A stretch of DNA of 64,000 bases from Streptomyces luteolifulvus (lineage in GTDB: Bacteria > Actinomycetota > Actinomycetes > Streptomycetales > Streptomycetaceae), in the NCBI RefSeq assembly GCF_008806595.1, contig NZ_VZRB01000003.1, positions 248,001-312,000 of the forward strand, read 5' to 3'. Positions 17,778-32,116 of this stretch are shown one piece after another. The translations under genes were made by a program, and so were the position numbers. Position 1 is the stretch's first letter. Each line of letters starts with the position of its first letter. The notes under the pieces are model-generated. The model saw nothing but the letters and a program-made list of their open reading frames with translations, ran no database searches and was not told the origin of the DNA.

Positions 17778-19742
17778 GTGGCTGACGTACCTGCCGATCT
17801 TGCCGCAGTGTGGCCACGAGTACTGGAACAACTCCTCGGTGAAAGCCGCGGGCAGGGCGTCGAGGTCAAGGACGAACACTGGATCCGGCGCTGTCAGCCG
17901 CTCGCGCTGGTCGCCGACACCGCCCTGCTCGCCGTACCGAACGAGTTCGCCAAGGGCGTGCTCGAGGGCCGGCTCGCCCCGATCGTCAGCGAGACCCTGA
18001 GCCGCGAGTGCGGCCGCCCGATCCGCATCGCCATCACCGTCGACGACTCGGCCGGCGACCCTCCGCCCCCGCCTGCCCCGGCCGGCCGCTCCAGGTACGA
18101 GGAGCCCGAGCTCCCCACGGCCCGTGAGCGCGACACGTACGAGGGATACGGCCGCCACCGCGCCGACGACCGCGGGCCCGGCCGCTCCGAACAGCACCCC
18201 GGCACGGTCGGCGACCAGCTCCCCACCCCCCGCCCCGCCTATCCCTCCGAGTACCAGCGCCCGGAGCCCGGCGCCTGGCCGCGGCCCGCGCAGGACGAGT
18301 ACAGCTGGCAGCAGCAGCGGCTGGGCTTCCCCGAACGCGATCCGTACGCATCGCCGACGCAGGACACCTACGGATCCGCGTCCCAGGACGCCTATGGGTC
18401 CCCCGCGCCGGACTCGTACTCGCCGCCGTCACAGGACTACCGCCCCCAGCCGGTGGAGCGTCCGCCGTACGACGGCCAGCGTCCCGACTACGACCAGCAG
18501 CGCCCGGACTACGACCCGGCACGCCCCGATTACGACCCCCCGCGCGCGGACTACGACCCGCGCGCCCCCCGCAGGGACCTGCCCGAGCCGCCGGCCGGCT
18601 CCGGGCACGTCCACCGCGGCGGTCCGGTCGGCTCCTCGCTGCCTGCGGCCAGCGGCGCCCCCGGCCCCCTGGCCGCGAAACCCGCACCGGCGACCGGCCC
18701 CGGCGAACCCACCGCCCGGCTGAACCCCAAGTACCTGTTCGACACCTTCGTCATCGGCGCCTCCAACCGCTTCGCCCACGCGGCCGCGGTCGCCGTCGCC
18801 GAGGCCCCCGCGAAGGCCTACAACCCCCTGTTCATCTACGGGGAGTCGGGCCTCGGCAAGACGCACCTGCTGCACGCCATCGGGCACTACGCGCGCAGCC
18901 TCTACCCGGGCACGCGTGTGCGGTACGTCAGCTCCGAGGAGTTCACCAACGAGTTCATCAACTCCATCCGCGACGGCAAGGGCGACAGCTTCCGCAAGCG
19001 CTACCGCGAGATGGACATCCTGCTCGTCGACGACATCCAGTTCCTCGCGGACAAGGAGTCGACGCAGGAGGAGTTCTTCCACACCTTCAACACGCTCCAC
19101 AACGCGAACAAGCAGATCGTGCTGTCCTCCGACCGGCCGCCCAAGCAGCTGGTCACACTGGAGGACCGGCTGCGGAACCGTTTCGAGTGGGGTCTGATCA
19201 CCGACGTCCAGCCGCCCGAGCTGGAGACGCGCATCGCGATCCTGCGCAAGAAGGCGGTCCAGGAGCAGCTCAACGCCCCGCCGGAAGTACTGGAGTTCAT
19301 CGCCTCCCGGATCTCGCGCAACATCCGCGAGCTGGAGGGCGCACTGATCCGGGTGACGGCGTTCGCCTCGCTCAACCGTCAGCCCGTGGACCTCGGCCTG
19401 ACGGAGATCGTCCTCAAGGACCTCATCCCCGGCGGCGAGGACTCCGCCCCCGAGATCACCTCGACGGCGATCATGGGCGCGACCGCCGACTACTTCGGGC
19501 TGACCGTCGAGGACCTGTGCGGCACCTCGCGCGGCCGCGCCCTGGTCACGGCCCGCCAGATCGCCATGTATCTGTGCCGCGAGCTCACCGACCTCTCCCT
19601 GCCGAAGATCGGCGCACTGTTCGGCGGCCGCGACCACACGACGGTGATGCACGCCGACCGCAAGATCCGCAATCTGATGGCCGAGCGGCGCTCCATCTAC
19701 AACCAGGTCACCGAGCTGACCAACCGCATCAAGAACGGCTGA
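17778..19742 (+). CDS. dnaA: Chromosomal replication initiator protein DnaA
   Basis: 654 residues, longer than the usual about 450 because domain II is expanded, as is typical of Streptomyces. Domain I spans about 1-90. Domain II (about 90-300) is Pro/Tyr/Asp-rich with tandem repeats. The AAA+ domain III has Walker [16 protein letters not shown], Walker [15 protein letters not shown], and [13 protein letters not shown] in the sensor region. Domain IV has the DnaA-box-recognising stretch [17 protein letters not shown] and [13 protein letters not shown]. The GTG at 17778 gives the normal [16 protein letters not shown] start. Its targets fill the next intergenic region. Confidence 0.98.
   Translation: MADVPADLAAVWPRVLEQLLGESRGQGVEVKDEHWIRRCQPLALVADTALLAVPNEFAKGVLEGRLAPIVSETLSRECGRPIRIAITVDDSAGDPPPPPAPAGRSRYEEPELPTARERDTYEGYGRHRADDRGPGRSEQHPGTVGDQLPTPRPAYPSEYQRPEPGAWPRPAQDEYSWQQQRLGFPERDPYASPTQDTYGSASQDAYGSPAPDSYSPPSQDYRPQPVERPPYDGQRPDYDQQRPDYDPARPDYDPPRADYDPRAPRRDLPEPPAGSGHVHRGGPVGSSLPAASGAPGPLAAKPAPATGPGEPTARLNPKYLFDTFVIGASNRFAHAAAVAVAEAPAKAYNPLFIYGESGLGKTHLLHAIGHYARSLYPGTRVRYVSSEEFTNEFINSIRDGKGDSFRKRYREMDILLVDDIQFLADKESTQEEFFHTFNTLHNANKQIVLSSDRPPKQLVTLEDRLRNRFEWGLITDVQPPELETRIAILRKKAVQEQLNAPPEVLEFIASRISRNIRELEGALIRVTAFASLNRQPVDLGLTEIVLKDLIPGGEDSAPEITSTAIMGATADYFGLTVEDLCGTSRGRALVTARQIAMYLCRELTDLSLPKIGALFGGRDHTTVMHADRKIRNLMAERRSIYNQVTELTNRIKNG
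18480..18563 (+). repeat. Four tandem 21-bp repeats in dnaA domain II
   Basis: Encodes [21 protein letters not shown] and RADYDPR. Just upstream (about 18355-18440) is a looser repeat of QDxYGSxx units. Both expand the linker between domains I and III. Confidence 0.9.
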
Positions 19743-20601
19743 CAGCCGCCTCGAACCGGCGCCGAGGGCGTCCCCGGGAGGAGATCCCGGGGACGCCCTT
19801 CGTCGTTCCCCGGGCACCCGGTGTTCGAATACAGGGCGGGTTACGGCCACTCTCCACAGATTCGGCGACTTTCTCCCGTCCACATCCTGGGGACTGTGGA
19901 GTTGTCCAGATCGTGTCCACAGCGCCCGCTGTTGAAAGACCATCAGACCAGCTCAGGTACTTGTGGATTCGTGGACGAACGATCTCCACAGACTGTGGAC
20001 GAAGCGATGATCCACAACCTGTGCACCGAGTTGTCCACCGGCAACCCACAGGATCGGCCCGGTTGTCCCCAGCGAATCCCAGCTTCTCCACAGAGCTGTC
20101 CACTGTTCGGCAACCCGGAGCGCGTCCTCACCGTGTCGAGTGAAAGGCGTCACACAAAGGTGCCGGGTTGGGCTGTGGGAAACACGGGTAAAGCTGGGGA
20201 CGGCACTGGGGAGAACTCCCGCCAGGCTGTGCACGGCGTGTGCAGAACTTTCCGTTCTCCACAGAGACCCGCGGTTGTCCACCGCTTCCGCCCACAGGGC
20301 CCGTGGACAAAATTTCCTAGCTGACCTGCGCAAACGCGGTTATCCACGGTTTCCACAGGCCCTACTACTACTCCCGACTAGAGAGAGGTCGGAATCCGTT
20401 TCGAAGAGGGTCCTGTGCACAACTCGCCGCCCGGCTCCCGGCTGCCCCTCGTCACGACTTGACCCCGAGAGGCACCTACTGTCAGTGCCGTGCGTCAGAC
20501 TGGTCCCCGGTGTCCTTCCCCTCACAGGGGCCGACGACGCCGAGACAGACGACGAAGCCAGGCAGGGCGAGAAGCGCCGGCAACAGCAGGAGGCGGCAAC
20601 A
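19743..20601. other. oriC, chromosomal origin of replication
   Basis: 859 bp between dnaA and dnaN with dense DnaA-box-like 9-mers in both orientations, mainly 19900-20350. Examples: TTGTCCAGA (19902), GTGTCCACA (19913), TCGTCCACA reversed (19994), TGATCCACA (20008), TTGTCCACC (20031 and 20275), TTGTCCCCA (20063), TTCTCCACA (20084), TTGTCCACG reversed (20302) and TTATCCACG (20340). I find no exact TTGTCCACA here. Streptomyces origins are known to have about 19 mostly weak boxes that DnaA binds cooperatively. The dnaN promoter probably lies in 20350-20600. Confidence 0.95.
19766..19800 (+). terminator. dnaA terminator hairpin
   Basis: Perfect 15-bp stem (AGGGCGTCCCCGGGA arm), loop GGAGA, 24 bp after the dnaA stop. 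It shields oriC from dnaA read-through. Confidence 0.85.
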
Positions 20602-21732
20602 GTGAAGATCCGGGTGGAACGCGACGTACTCGCGGAGGCAGTGGCCTGGGCGGCACGCAGCCTTCCGGCCCGTCCGCCGGCGCCTGTCCTCGCCGGCCTT
20701 CTGCTGAAGGCCGAGGACGGCCAGCTGAGCCTGTCCAGCTTCGACTACGAGGTCTCCGCGCGCGTGTCCGTGGAGGCCGAGGTCGAGGAGGAGGGCACCG
20801 TGCTCGTCTCCGGCCGCCTCCTCGCGGACATCTCCCGCGCTCTCCCCAACCGCCCGGTCGAGATTTCCACAGACGGTGTACGAGCGACGGTGGTGTGCGG
20901 CTCCTCGCGGTTCACCCTGCACACCCTGCCTGTGGAGGAGTACCCGGCGCTTCCGCAGATGCCGAACGCCACGGGCACGGTCCCCGGCGAAGTCTTCGCC
21001 GCCGCGGCCGCCCAGGTGGCGATCGCCGCCGGCCGTGACGACACGCTGCCCGTTCTCACCGGTGTGCGCATCGAGATCGAGGGCGACACGGTCACGCTCG
21101 CCTCCACCGACCGCTACCGCTTCGCGGTCCGCGAGTTCCTGTGGAAGCCGGAGAACCCGGAGGCCTCCGCGGTCGCCCTGGTGCCCGCCAAGACGCTCCT
21201 GGACACCGCCAAGGCGCTCACCAGCGGCGACAGCGTCATCCTGGCGCTGTCCGGCTCGGGCGCGGGCGAGGGCCTGATCGGCTTCGAGGGCGCTGGGCGC
21301 CGCACGACGACCCGTCTGCTGGAGGGCGACCTCCCGAAGTACCGCACACTGTTCCCGACGGAGTTCAACTCGGTCGCCGTGATCGAGACCGCCCCCTTCG
21401 TGGAGGCCGTCAAGCGTGTGGCCCTGGTCGCCGAGCGGAACACCCCGGTGCGGCTCAGTTTCGAGCAGGGCGTGCTCATTCTGGAGGCCGGCTCCAGCGA
21501 CGACGCACAGGCTGTGGAAAGGGTCGACGCCCAGCTGGAGGGCGACGACATCTCGATCGCCTTCAACCCGACGTTCCTGCTGGACGGCCTGAGCGCCATC
21601 GACTCGCCCGTCGCCCAGCTGTCCTTCACGACGTCCACGAAGCCGGCGCTGCTGAGCGGCAAGCCGGCGGTGGACGCCGAGGCGGACGAGGCCTACAAGT
21701 ACCTGATCATGCCCGTGCGGCTCAGCGGCTGA
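20602..21732 (+). CDS. dnaN: DNA polymerase III beta sliding clamp
   Basis: 376 residues, typical clamp length with three repeated domains. It opens with MKIRVERDVLAEAVAWAARSLPARP and ends YLIMPVRL, the conserved C-terminus of the hydrophobic pocket that binds polymerase and other partners. The GTG at 20602 has AGGAGG about 10 bp upstream. The frame stays open to 20140 through oriC, but that part is origin DNA with an unlikely composition. Confidence 0.97.
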   Translation: MKIRVERDVLAEAVAWAARSLPARPPAPVLAGLLLKAEDGQLSLSSFDYEVSARVSVEAEVEEEGTVLVSGRLLADISRALPNRPVEISTDGVRATVVCGSSRFTLHTLPVEEYPALPQMPNATGTVPGEVFAAAAAQVAIAAGRDDTLPVLTGVRIEIEGDTVTLASTDRYRFAVREFLWKPENPEASAVALVPAKTLLDTAKALTSGDSVILALSGSGAGEGLIGFEGAGRRTTTRLLEGDLPKYRTLFPTEFNSVAVIETAPFVEAVKRVALVAERNTPVRLSFEQGVLILEAGSSDDAQAVERVDAQLEGDDISIAFNPTFLLDGLSAIDSPVAQLSFTTSTKPALLSGKPAVDAEADEAYKYLIMPVRLSG

Positions 21733-21871
21733 CGCCTCCATCAGAAACCCGCAGGTCGGGGCGTACGTCTGAGCGGGTATGCCCACAGATGTGAGCGAGC
21801 GTCCGGGTTTAGGCTCGGACGCAGGCACGGAAGTGCCGTAACGCCACGTCGCAAAACCTAAGGAACAACTG

Positions 21872-22747
21872 ATGGAGCTCGGTCTCGTCGGCCTCGGCAA
21901 GATGGGCGGCAACATGCGCGAGCGGATACGCCGCGCAGGCCACACCGTCCTCGGATACGACCGCAACCCGGATCTCGCCGATGTCCACAGCCTGGAAGAG
22001 CTTGTGGGCAAGCTGCAGGGCCCGCGGGTCGTGTGGGTGATGGTCCCGGCCGGTGCCGCCACCCAGTCGACGATCGACGAGCTGGCGGAGCTGCTGGAGC
22101 CGGGTGACGTCGTCGTGGACGGCGGCAACTCGCGGTGGACGGACGACGAGAAGCACGCCGAGGAGCTGGCGGCCAAGGGCATCGGCTTCGTCGACTGCGG
22201 CGTCTCCGGCGGCGTCTGGGGCCTGGAGAACGGCTATGCGCTGATGTACGGCGGAGACCCGGAGAACGTCGCCAAGGTGCAGCCCGTCTTCGACGCCCTC
22301 AAGCCGGAGGGCGATCTCGGCGCCGTGCACGCAGGCAAGGTCGGTGCCGGCCACTTCGCCAAGATGGTCCACAACGGCATCGAGTACGCCATGATGCAGG
22401 CCTATGCCGAGGGCTGGGAGCTCCTGGAGAAGGTCGACTCCGTGACCGATGTGCGGGAGGTCTTCCGTTCCTGGCAGGAGGGCACGGTCATCCGTTCCTG
22501 GCTGCTGGACCTCGCGGTGAACGCCCTCGACGAGGACGAGCACCTGGACGAGCTGCGGGGTTATGCACAGGACTCCGGTGAGGGACGCTGGACTGTGGAA
22601 GCCGCGATCGACAACGCGGTGCCGCTGCCGGCGATCACCGCGTCGCTGTTCGCGCGGTTCGCGTCCCGCCAGGAGGACTCGCCGCAGATGAAGATGATCG
22701 CGGCGCTGCGGAACCAGTTCGGCGGCCACGCGGTCGAGAAGAAGTAG
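21872..22747 (+). CDS. gnd: 6-phosphogluconate dehydrogenase, decarboxylating, short type
   Basis: 291 residues, the short form (about 300 residues rather than about 470), which in other bacteria prefers NAD+. It converts 6-phosphogluconate to ribulose 5-phosphate in the pentose phosphate pathway. The dinucleotide-binding fold starts [12 protein letters not shown]. The catalytic region has [22 protein letters not shown] with the active Lys and His-Asn. ATG with AAGGAAC upstream. A metabolic gene inserted between dnaN and recF, as in other Streptomyces. Confidence 0.93.
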   Translation: MELGLVGLGKMGGNMRERIRRAGHTVLGYDRNPDLADVHSLEELVGKLQGPRVVWVMVPAGAATQSTIDELAELLEPGDVVVDGGNSRWTDDEKHAEELAAKGIGFVDCGVSGGVWGLENGYALMYGGDPENVAKVQPVFDALKPEGDLGAVHAGKVGAGHFAKMVHNGIEYAMMQAYAEGWELLEKVDSVTDVREVFRSWQEGTVIRSWLLDLAVNALDEDEHLDELRGYAQDSGEGRWTVEAAIDNAVPLPAITASLFARFASRQEDSPQMKMIAALRNQFGGHAVEKK

Positions 22748-22799
22748 TCCACAGGGCCGCCCGGCGGTCCACAACCCTGGGGGAGGTCGGCGAACGACC

Positions 22800-23921
22800 A
22801 TGCACGTCACGCATCTGTCGCTGGCCGACTTCCGCTCGTACGCCCGGGTCGAGGTCCCCCTCGACCGGGGCGTCACCGCCTTCGTGGGCCCGAACGGGCA
22901 CGGCAAGACGAACCTGGTCGAGGCGGTCGGCTATCTCGCCACGCTCGGCAGTCACCGGGTCGCCTCGGATGCCCCGCTGGTGCGCATGGGTGCCGACCGG
23001 GCGGTGATCCGGGCGCAGGTCAGACAGGGCGAACGGCAGCAGCTGGTCGAGCTGGAGCTGAACCCGGGAAAGGCCAACCGCGCCCGTATCAACAGGTCCT
23101 CGCAGGTCAGACCGCGGGATGTGCTGGGCATCGTACGGAGCGTGCTGTTCGCGCCCGAGGACCTTGCTCTGGTCAAGGGCGATCCCGGTGAGCGGCGCCG
23201 CTTCCTGGACGAGCTGATCACCGCCCGCTCTCCGCGGATGGCAGGGGTGCGCTCCGACTACGAGCGGGTCCTCAAGCAGCGCAACACCCTGCTGAAGACG
23301 TCCGCGCTGGCCCGCCGACACGGCGGGCGGTCCATGGATCTGTCCACGCTCGACGTCTGGGACCAGCATCTCGCCCGCGCGGGCGCGGAGTTGCTCGCCC
23401 AGCGCATGGATCTGATCGCGGCGGTCCAGCCGCTGGCGGACAAGGCGTACGAGCAACTGGCGCCGGGCGGTGGTCCGGTGGCCCTGGAGTACAAGCCGTC
23501 GGCGCCGGGTGAGGCGCACACGCGCGAGGATCTCTACGAGCAGCTGATGGCGGCGCTCGCCGACGCCCGCAAGCAGGAGATCGAGCGGGGCGTGACGCTG
23601 GTGGGTCCGCATCGGGACGAGCTGCTGCTCAAGCTCGGCCAGCTGCCCGCGAAGGGATACGCCTCGCACGGCGAGTCGTGGTCGTACGCGCTGGCCTTGC
23701 GGCTGGCGTCGTACGACTTTCTGCGGGCCGAGGGGAACGAGCCGGTGCTGGTGCTCGACGACGTGTTCGCGGAGCTGGACACCCGTCGCCGTGAACGTCT
23801 GGCCGAGCTGGTCGCGCCCGGTGAGCAGGTGCTGGTGACCGCCGCGGTCGACGACGACGTGCCGGATGTTCTGGCGGGGGTCCGGTTCTCGGTGTCGGAC
23901 GGGGCGGTGGAGCGCGTATGA
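22800..23921 (+). CDS. recF: DNA replication and repair protein RecF
   Basis: 373 residues. SMC-like ATPase that helps load RecA at single-strand gaps. P-loop [16 protein letters not shown] at about 30-45, ABC-type signature near [19 protein letters not shown], and Walker [14 protein letters not shown]. The stop overlaps the next gene by 4 bp (ATGA). Confidence 0.95.
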   Translation: MHVTHLSLADFRSYARVEVPLDRGVTAFVGPNGHGKTNLVEAVGYLATLGSHRVASDAPLVRMGADRAVIRAQVRQGERQQLVELELNPGKANRARINRSSQVRPRDVLGIVRSVLFAPEDLALVKGDPGERRRFLDELITARSPRMAGVRSDYERVLKQRNTLLKTSALARRHGGRSMDLSTLDVWDQHLARAGAELLAQRMDLIAAVQPLADKAYEQLAPGGGPVALEYKPSAPGEAHTREDLYEQLMAALADARKQEIERGVTLVGPHRDELLLKLGQLPAKGYASHGESWSYALALRLASYDFLRAEGNEPVLVLDDVFAELDTRRRERLAELVAPGEQVLVTAAVDDDVPDVLAGVRFSVSDGAVERV

Positions 23922-24451
23922 GCACGGACGAGCCGGCTGCCGGCGGGACCCCTGAACCCTCCGGTGTCGATCTCGCGCGCGTGGCGCTGAGGGCGGCGAG
24001 GGAGCAGGCACGCGCGCGTGGGGACGCGGCGCAGCAGAAGAAGCAGGCACGGCGCGGGGGTCTGCGGTCGGGTGCGCGGGCGGACGGGCGGGATCCGATG
24101 GCGCTGGGTGCCGCGATCAACCGTCTGATCACGGAGCGGGGCTGGGAGGCGCCGGCCGCGGTGGGCGGTGTCATGGGGCGCTGGCCGCAGATCGTGGGCG
24201 AGGACCTTGCCAAGCACTGTGTGCCGGAGCGGTACGACGAGGACGAGCGGGTGCTGGTCGTGCGCTGCGATTCCACGGCGTGGGCGACGAATCTGCGGTT
24301 GCTCGCGCCGCAGCTGGTCGCGCGGCTGAACGAGGACCTGGGGCAGGGCACGGTGAAGCTGATCAAGGTGAACGGTCCTGGTGGTCCCACCCGTCGCTAC
24401 GGCCCCCTGCGTGCCCCTGGCAGCACAGGTCCCGGTGACACCTACGGGTGA
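23918..24451 (+). CDS. DciA-type protein (DUF721), probable replicative helicase operator
   Basis: 177 residues. The N-terminal half is Ala/Arg/Gln-rich and likely flexible. The DUF721 core (about 60-150) includes [19 protein letters not shown] and [31 protein letters not shown]. DciA proteins load or activate the DnaB helicase in bacteria without DnaC or DnaI, so this is the likely helicase loader here. It is translationally coupled to recF and lies between the origin and gyrB. Confidence 0.85.
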   Translation: MSTDEPAAGGTPEPSGVDLARVALRAAREQARARGDAAQQKKQARRGGLRSGARADGRDPMALGAAINRLITERGWEAPAAVGGVMGRWPQIVGEDLAKHCVPERYDEDERVLVVRCDSTAWATNLRLLAPQLVARLNEDLGQGTVKLIKVNGPGGPTRRYGPLRAPGSTGPGDTYG

Positions 24452-26900
<2,449 letters not shown>

Positions 26901-26942
26901 GTCGGTCTCAGCTGACCGCATCAGAAAGGATCTTCACCAGCA

Positions 26943-29537
<2,595 letters not shown>

Positions 29538-29559
29538 CACGAGGAGTGAGTGAGTCATC

Positions 29560-30324
29560 GTGAGCGGAGCCACGGGCGCCGGATCGACCGGTACGAACAC
29601 GGACGGCAGCGGCCGTGGCTCCGCCGCGAACACGACTGACCCGCACACGACGAACCTCAAGCCGATCAAGTCATCCGCGACTGACTCGCGCTCGCGCGAG
29701 ACACATGGACCCCAGGGGGGAACTGTGACGGACACCCGAGGTCCGCAGGCCCATCGGGGCCAGACCGCGGCCACCCCGGTCGCCCACGCTCAGCCGCCGG
29801 CCCAGCCCGTGGCACCGTCGGCCAACTCCCCGCTGCCCGGGGAGCGCCAGCCGCAGCAGGCCGGCGGGCCCTACCACCCGCCGCAGGCCTATCCCACCCA
29901 GGCCCCGGCGGGCGTCGTACGCCGCCCGCGCACCGGCGCGCGCACCATGCCCCGCACCCGCAAGGCACGTCTGCGGGTGGCCAAGGCCGACCCCTGGTCG
30001 GTGATGAAGGTCAGCTTCCTGCTCTCCATCGCGCTGGGCATCTGCACGATCGTCGCGTCCGCGGTGCTGTGGATGGTCATGGACGCGATGGGCGTCTTCT
30101 CGACCGTCGGCGGCACGATCTCGGAGGCCACCGGCTCCAACGAGTCGAACGGCTTCGACCTGCAGTCCTTCCTGTCGCTTCCGCATGTCCTGATGTTCGC
30201 GACGATCATCTCCGTCATCGACGTCGTCCTCGCGACGGCGCTGGCGACGCTCGGCGCGTTCATCTACAACCTCTCCGCGGGCTTCGTCGGCGGCATCGAG
30301 CTCACGCTCGCCGAGGACGAGTGA
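29560..30324 (+). CDS. DUF3566 membrane protein in the gyrBA operon
   Basis: 254 residues. The first about 145 are disordered and rich in Gly, Pro, Gln and Thr. Then come a short basic patch (RKARLRVAKADPWS), a first membrane span (about 150-180), an external loop, and a second span (about 212-240), matching the DUF3566 layout. In mycobacteria the homologous gene also follows gyrA; its role is unknown. The GTG start is 22 bp after the gyrA stop. Confidence 0.85.
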   Translation: MSGATGAGSTGTNTDGSGRGSAANTTDPHTTNLKPIKSSATDSRSRETHGPQGGTVTDTRGPQAHRGQTAATPVAHAQPPAQPVAPSANSPLPGERQPQQAGGPYHPPQAYPTQAPAGVVRRPRTGARTMPRTRKARLRVAKADPWSVMKVSFLLSIALGICTIVASAVLWMVMDAMGVFSTVGGTISEATGSNESNGFDLQSFLSLPHVLMFATIISVIDVVLATALATLGAFIYNLSAGFVGGIELTLAEDE

Positions 30325-30390
30325 CATCGGGGCAGGCCTTCACCGCGACAGCGGTTCAAACCTCTGCCGAGGGTCCTGCGACAACCGATT

Positions 30391-30419
30391 TTGGGACTGC
30401 CCATGTCGTGCGCTAATCT
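30391..30419 (+). promoter_or_regulatory. Promoter of tRNA-Ile
   Basis: TTGGGA (30391-30396), 17-bp spacer, TAATCT (30414-30419), about 40 bp upstream of the tRNA. Confidence 0.65.
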
Positions 30420-30459
30420 TCAGGAGTCGGCGCGCGGGACACACACCGCAGAGCGCGGC

Positions 30460-30536
30460 GGGGCTATAGCTCAGTTGGTTAGAGCGCATCCCTGATAAGG
30501 ATGAGGCCACAGGTTCAAATCCTGTTAGCCCCACCA
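30460..30536 (+). tRNA. tRNA-Ile (anticodon GAT)
   Basis: 77 nt including an encoded CCA. The acceptor stem GGGGCTA pairs with TAGCCCC; D loop AGCTCAGTTGGTTAGAGC; anticodon loop CTGATAA; T arm with GGTTCAAATCC. Confidence 0.98.
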
Positions 30537-30540
30537 GCAC

Positions 30541-30574
30541 AAAGACCCCCGGTCCGGATGGCTCGGGGGTCTTT
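30541..30574. terminator. Terminator after tRNA-Ile
   Basis: Stem AAAGACCCCCG with CGGGGGTCTTT, then TTC. Very similar to the hairpin at 31049. Confidence 0.85.
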
Positions 30575-30628
30575 CACATCTACGGCTGACTTCAGCCGCC
30601 GGGGTCCAGGTCGGCCTAGGATCGGCGG

Positions 30629-30982
30629 ATGACCTTGGAATGGGAACAGGTAATCGTTCACTCGGTGGATCCGGAGGCCTTGGGGCAGTGGTGGGCCACG
30701 GCTCTTGGCTGGGTCGTGGTCCACTCCTCCGATGATGAGTTCGAGATCCGCCCGGAGCCGGATCGCCTGCCAGGGCTGGACTTCGTCCGGATTGATGAGA
30801 GCAAGAAGGTCAAGAGCCGGCTGCATCTCGACTTCAGGCCTGATGACCAGGACGCCGAGGTGGCTCGCCTTGAGACTCATGGCGCGAAGCGTGTCGACAT
30901 CGGCCAGGGCGACCAGTCGTGGGTTGTCATGGCGGACCCCGAAGGCAACGAGTTCTGCGTCCTTGGCCAACTGCGCCACTGA
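30629..30982 (+). CDS. VOC superfamily (glyoxalase-like) protein
   Basis: 117 residues, one full beta-alpha-beta-beta-beta pair set: VDPEALGQWWATALGW at the start and SWVVMADPEGNEFCVLG at the end are typical of glyoxalase-like VOC proteins. The substrate cannot be inferred. Codons such as GAT, CAT, GTT and CTT are clearly more frequent than in neighbours, giving lower third-position GC. The gene sits alone between two near-identical terminators right after a tRNA gene, which suggests later acquisition. Confidence 0.85.
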   Translation: MTLEWEQVIVHSVDPEALGQWWATALGWVVVHSSDDEFEIRPEPDRLPGLDFVRIDESKKVKSRLHLDFRPDDQDAEVARLETHGAKRVDIGQGDQSWVVMADPEGNEFCVLGQLRH

Positions 30983-31048
30983 GAACCCCTGAGAACGCGC
31001 GTGTCCAGCCTGGCGCGCATGCAGTTCAGTTGCGGCCTTTGACATACA

Positions 31049-31081
31049 GAAGACCCCCGGGGCTCGTGCCTGGGGGTCTTC
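31049..31081. terminator. Terminator after the VOC gene
   Basis: Stem GAAGACCCCC with GGGGGTCTTC, near copy of the one at 30541. Confidence 0.8.
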
Positions 31082-31174
31082 GTCGTCTCTTTCTCAGGGG
31101 CGTTGTACGCAAGATCGCCGTTACGTCGTGGACGTGAGAGAGAAGCGGGTGACGCGCTGTGAGGTGCCGTGCTG

Positions 31175-31537
31175 TCAGCGCTGGAGAGGGGCCGTGGGCT
31201 TCTCGGGCGTCACGGCGGTGTCGCACAGGGAGTCTGCCGTGGAGGCCGCGTCCGTCTGGGGGCGGTGGCGGCAGCTTGGGGACTTGCCGTGGGCCTCGGC
31301 GTGGATGCGCTGCTTCATCGTGGGGGGCAGGGACCTGGCGTGGAGCCAGGACCAGTGGAGCATCGCCGGTGCCGGCCTATCGGCGGCAGGAGCGCTCGTG
31401 CTGTCGCTGTTGCGCGCTGCCTCGGTCTGCGGTACCGCCGCCGCGGCGGCCGGCGTGACGAGCCCGAGCGCCGTGAACAGCGCGAGGAAGGCGGTGACGA
31501 TGGCGGTCCACAGGTTCATGACCTTGTTCTTGGTCAT
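31175..31537 (-). CDS. Small secreted or membrane protein (DUF6344-like)
   Basis: 120 residues. The N-terminus MTKNKVMNLWTAIVTAF begins a long hydrophobic segment (about 8-35) ending in AAAAAVPQ, which fits a signal peptide or anchor. The remainder is His/Ser/Thr-rich, without a recognisable fold. ATG at 31537 with GAGGGG upstream. The family name is a tentative recollection. Expression must come from the 31538-31875 intergenic region. Confidence 0.6.
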   Translation of the reverse strand: MTKNKVMNLWTAIVTAFLALFTALGLVTPAAAAAVPQTEAARNSDSTSAPAADRPAPAMLHWSWLHARSLPPTMKQRIHAEAHGKSPSCRHRPQTDAASTADSLCDTAVTPEKPTAPLQR

Positions 31538-31875
31538 GGCCCCTCACTTTCGGGTCGGGCGATTTGCGTACTTTCCTCATGATGTGTATGGGGGTCGCGA
31601 AACCGTGGACCGACGCCCATGACGCGTCGATCTTCGGATGAACACCACTCGGATGGACGCAAGAGGCATGAAAAGTGGAAGAGCAGGGACGTATGCGGTC
31701 AAAGGGACCGTCCGTGAGAGAGTGATCACTCTCTGATCGGAGCAGTACCTTCCGCTTCTACTGCGGCGTTGCCCAAGGAAGTTGAGGGGCCGACGCAGGT
31801 CACCGATCGATATCGGTCGGTGTGTATAGTCGGGCGGCAGAGGTCCCCTACGTCAAGGAAAGACGAGGTCGCGCG
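31538..31875. promoter_or_regulatory. Divergent intergenic region with an 18-bp perfect palindrome
   Basis: 338 bp, locally less GC-rich. It contains the perfect palindrome AGAGAGTGATCACTCTCT (31717-31734), a second inverted repeat ACCGAT-CGAT-ATCGGT (31802-31817), and a -10-like TATAGT (31825-31830) placed correctly for the downstream micro-gene. Confidence 0.6.
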
Positions 31876-32004
31876 GTGAAGAAGCTTCTCCTGGTCGCAC
31901 TGGCCGCCATCGGCGGGCTCCTCGTGTACCGCCAGATCCAGGCGGATCGCGCCGAGCAGGATCTGTGGACGGAGGCGACTGACTCCGTGCCCACGGGTTC
32001 GTGA
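31876..32004 (+). CDS. DLW-39 family micro-protein
   Basis: 42 residues: MKKLLLVALAAIGGLLVYR is a single membrane anchor, followed by a charged segment ending DLWTEATDSVPTGS, the signature that names the family. Conserved in actinobacteria near gyrA; function unknown. GTG at 31876 with GAGG upstream; a longer frame from 31822 lacks a ribosome site. A strong terminator follows. Confidence 0.85.
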   Translation: MKKLLLVALAAIGGLLVYRQIQADRAEQDLWTEATDSVPTGS

Positions 32005-32031
32005 GTACCGTCAATCGAGCATTCTGAACAG

Positions 32032-32060
32032 ACCCCGGCCGTCTTCACGGTCGGGGTTTT
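32032..32060 (+). terminator. Terminator after the DLW-39 gene
   Basis: 10-bp stem (ACCCCGGCCG with CGGTCGGGGT, one wobble) followed by TTTTGT. Confidence 0.85.
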
Positions 32061-32116
32061 GTGTTGCCAGGATGGGCCCCGGTCCCACGGTCGGGGCACA
32101 CGACGAAGGGTGGCGC

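Noticed and set aside
20140..20601. Upstream extension of the dnaN frame through oriC
   Set aside because: The region is filled with DnaA boxes and the encoded sequence has no similarity to clamps; the GTG at 20602 gives the normal N-terminus.
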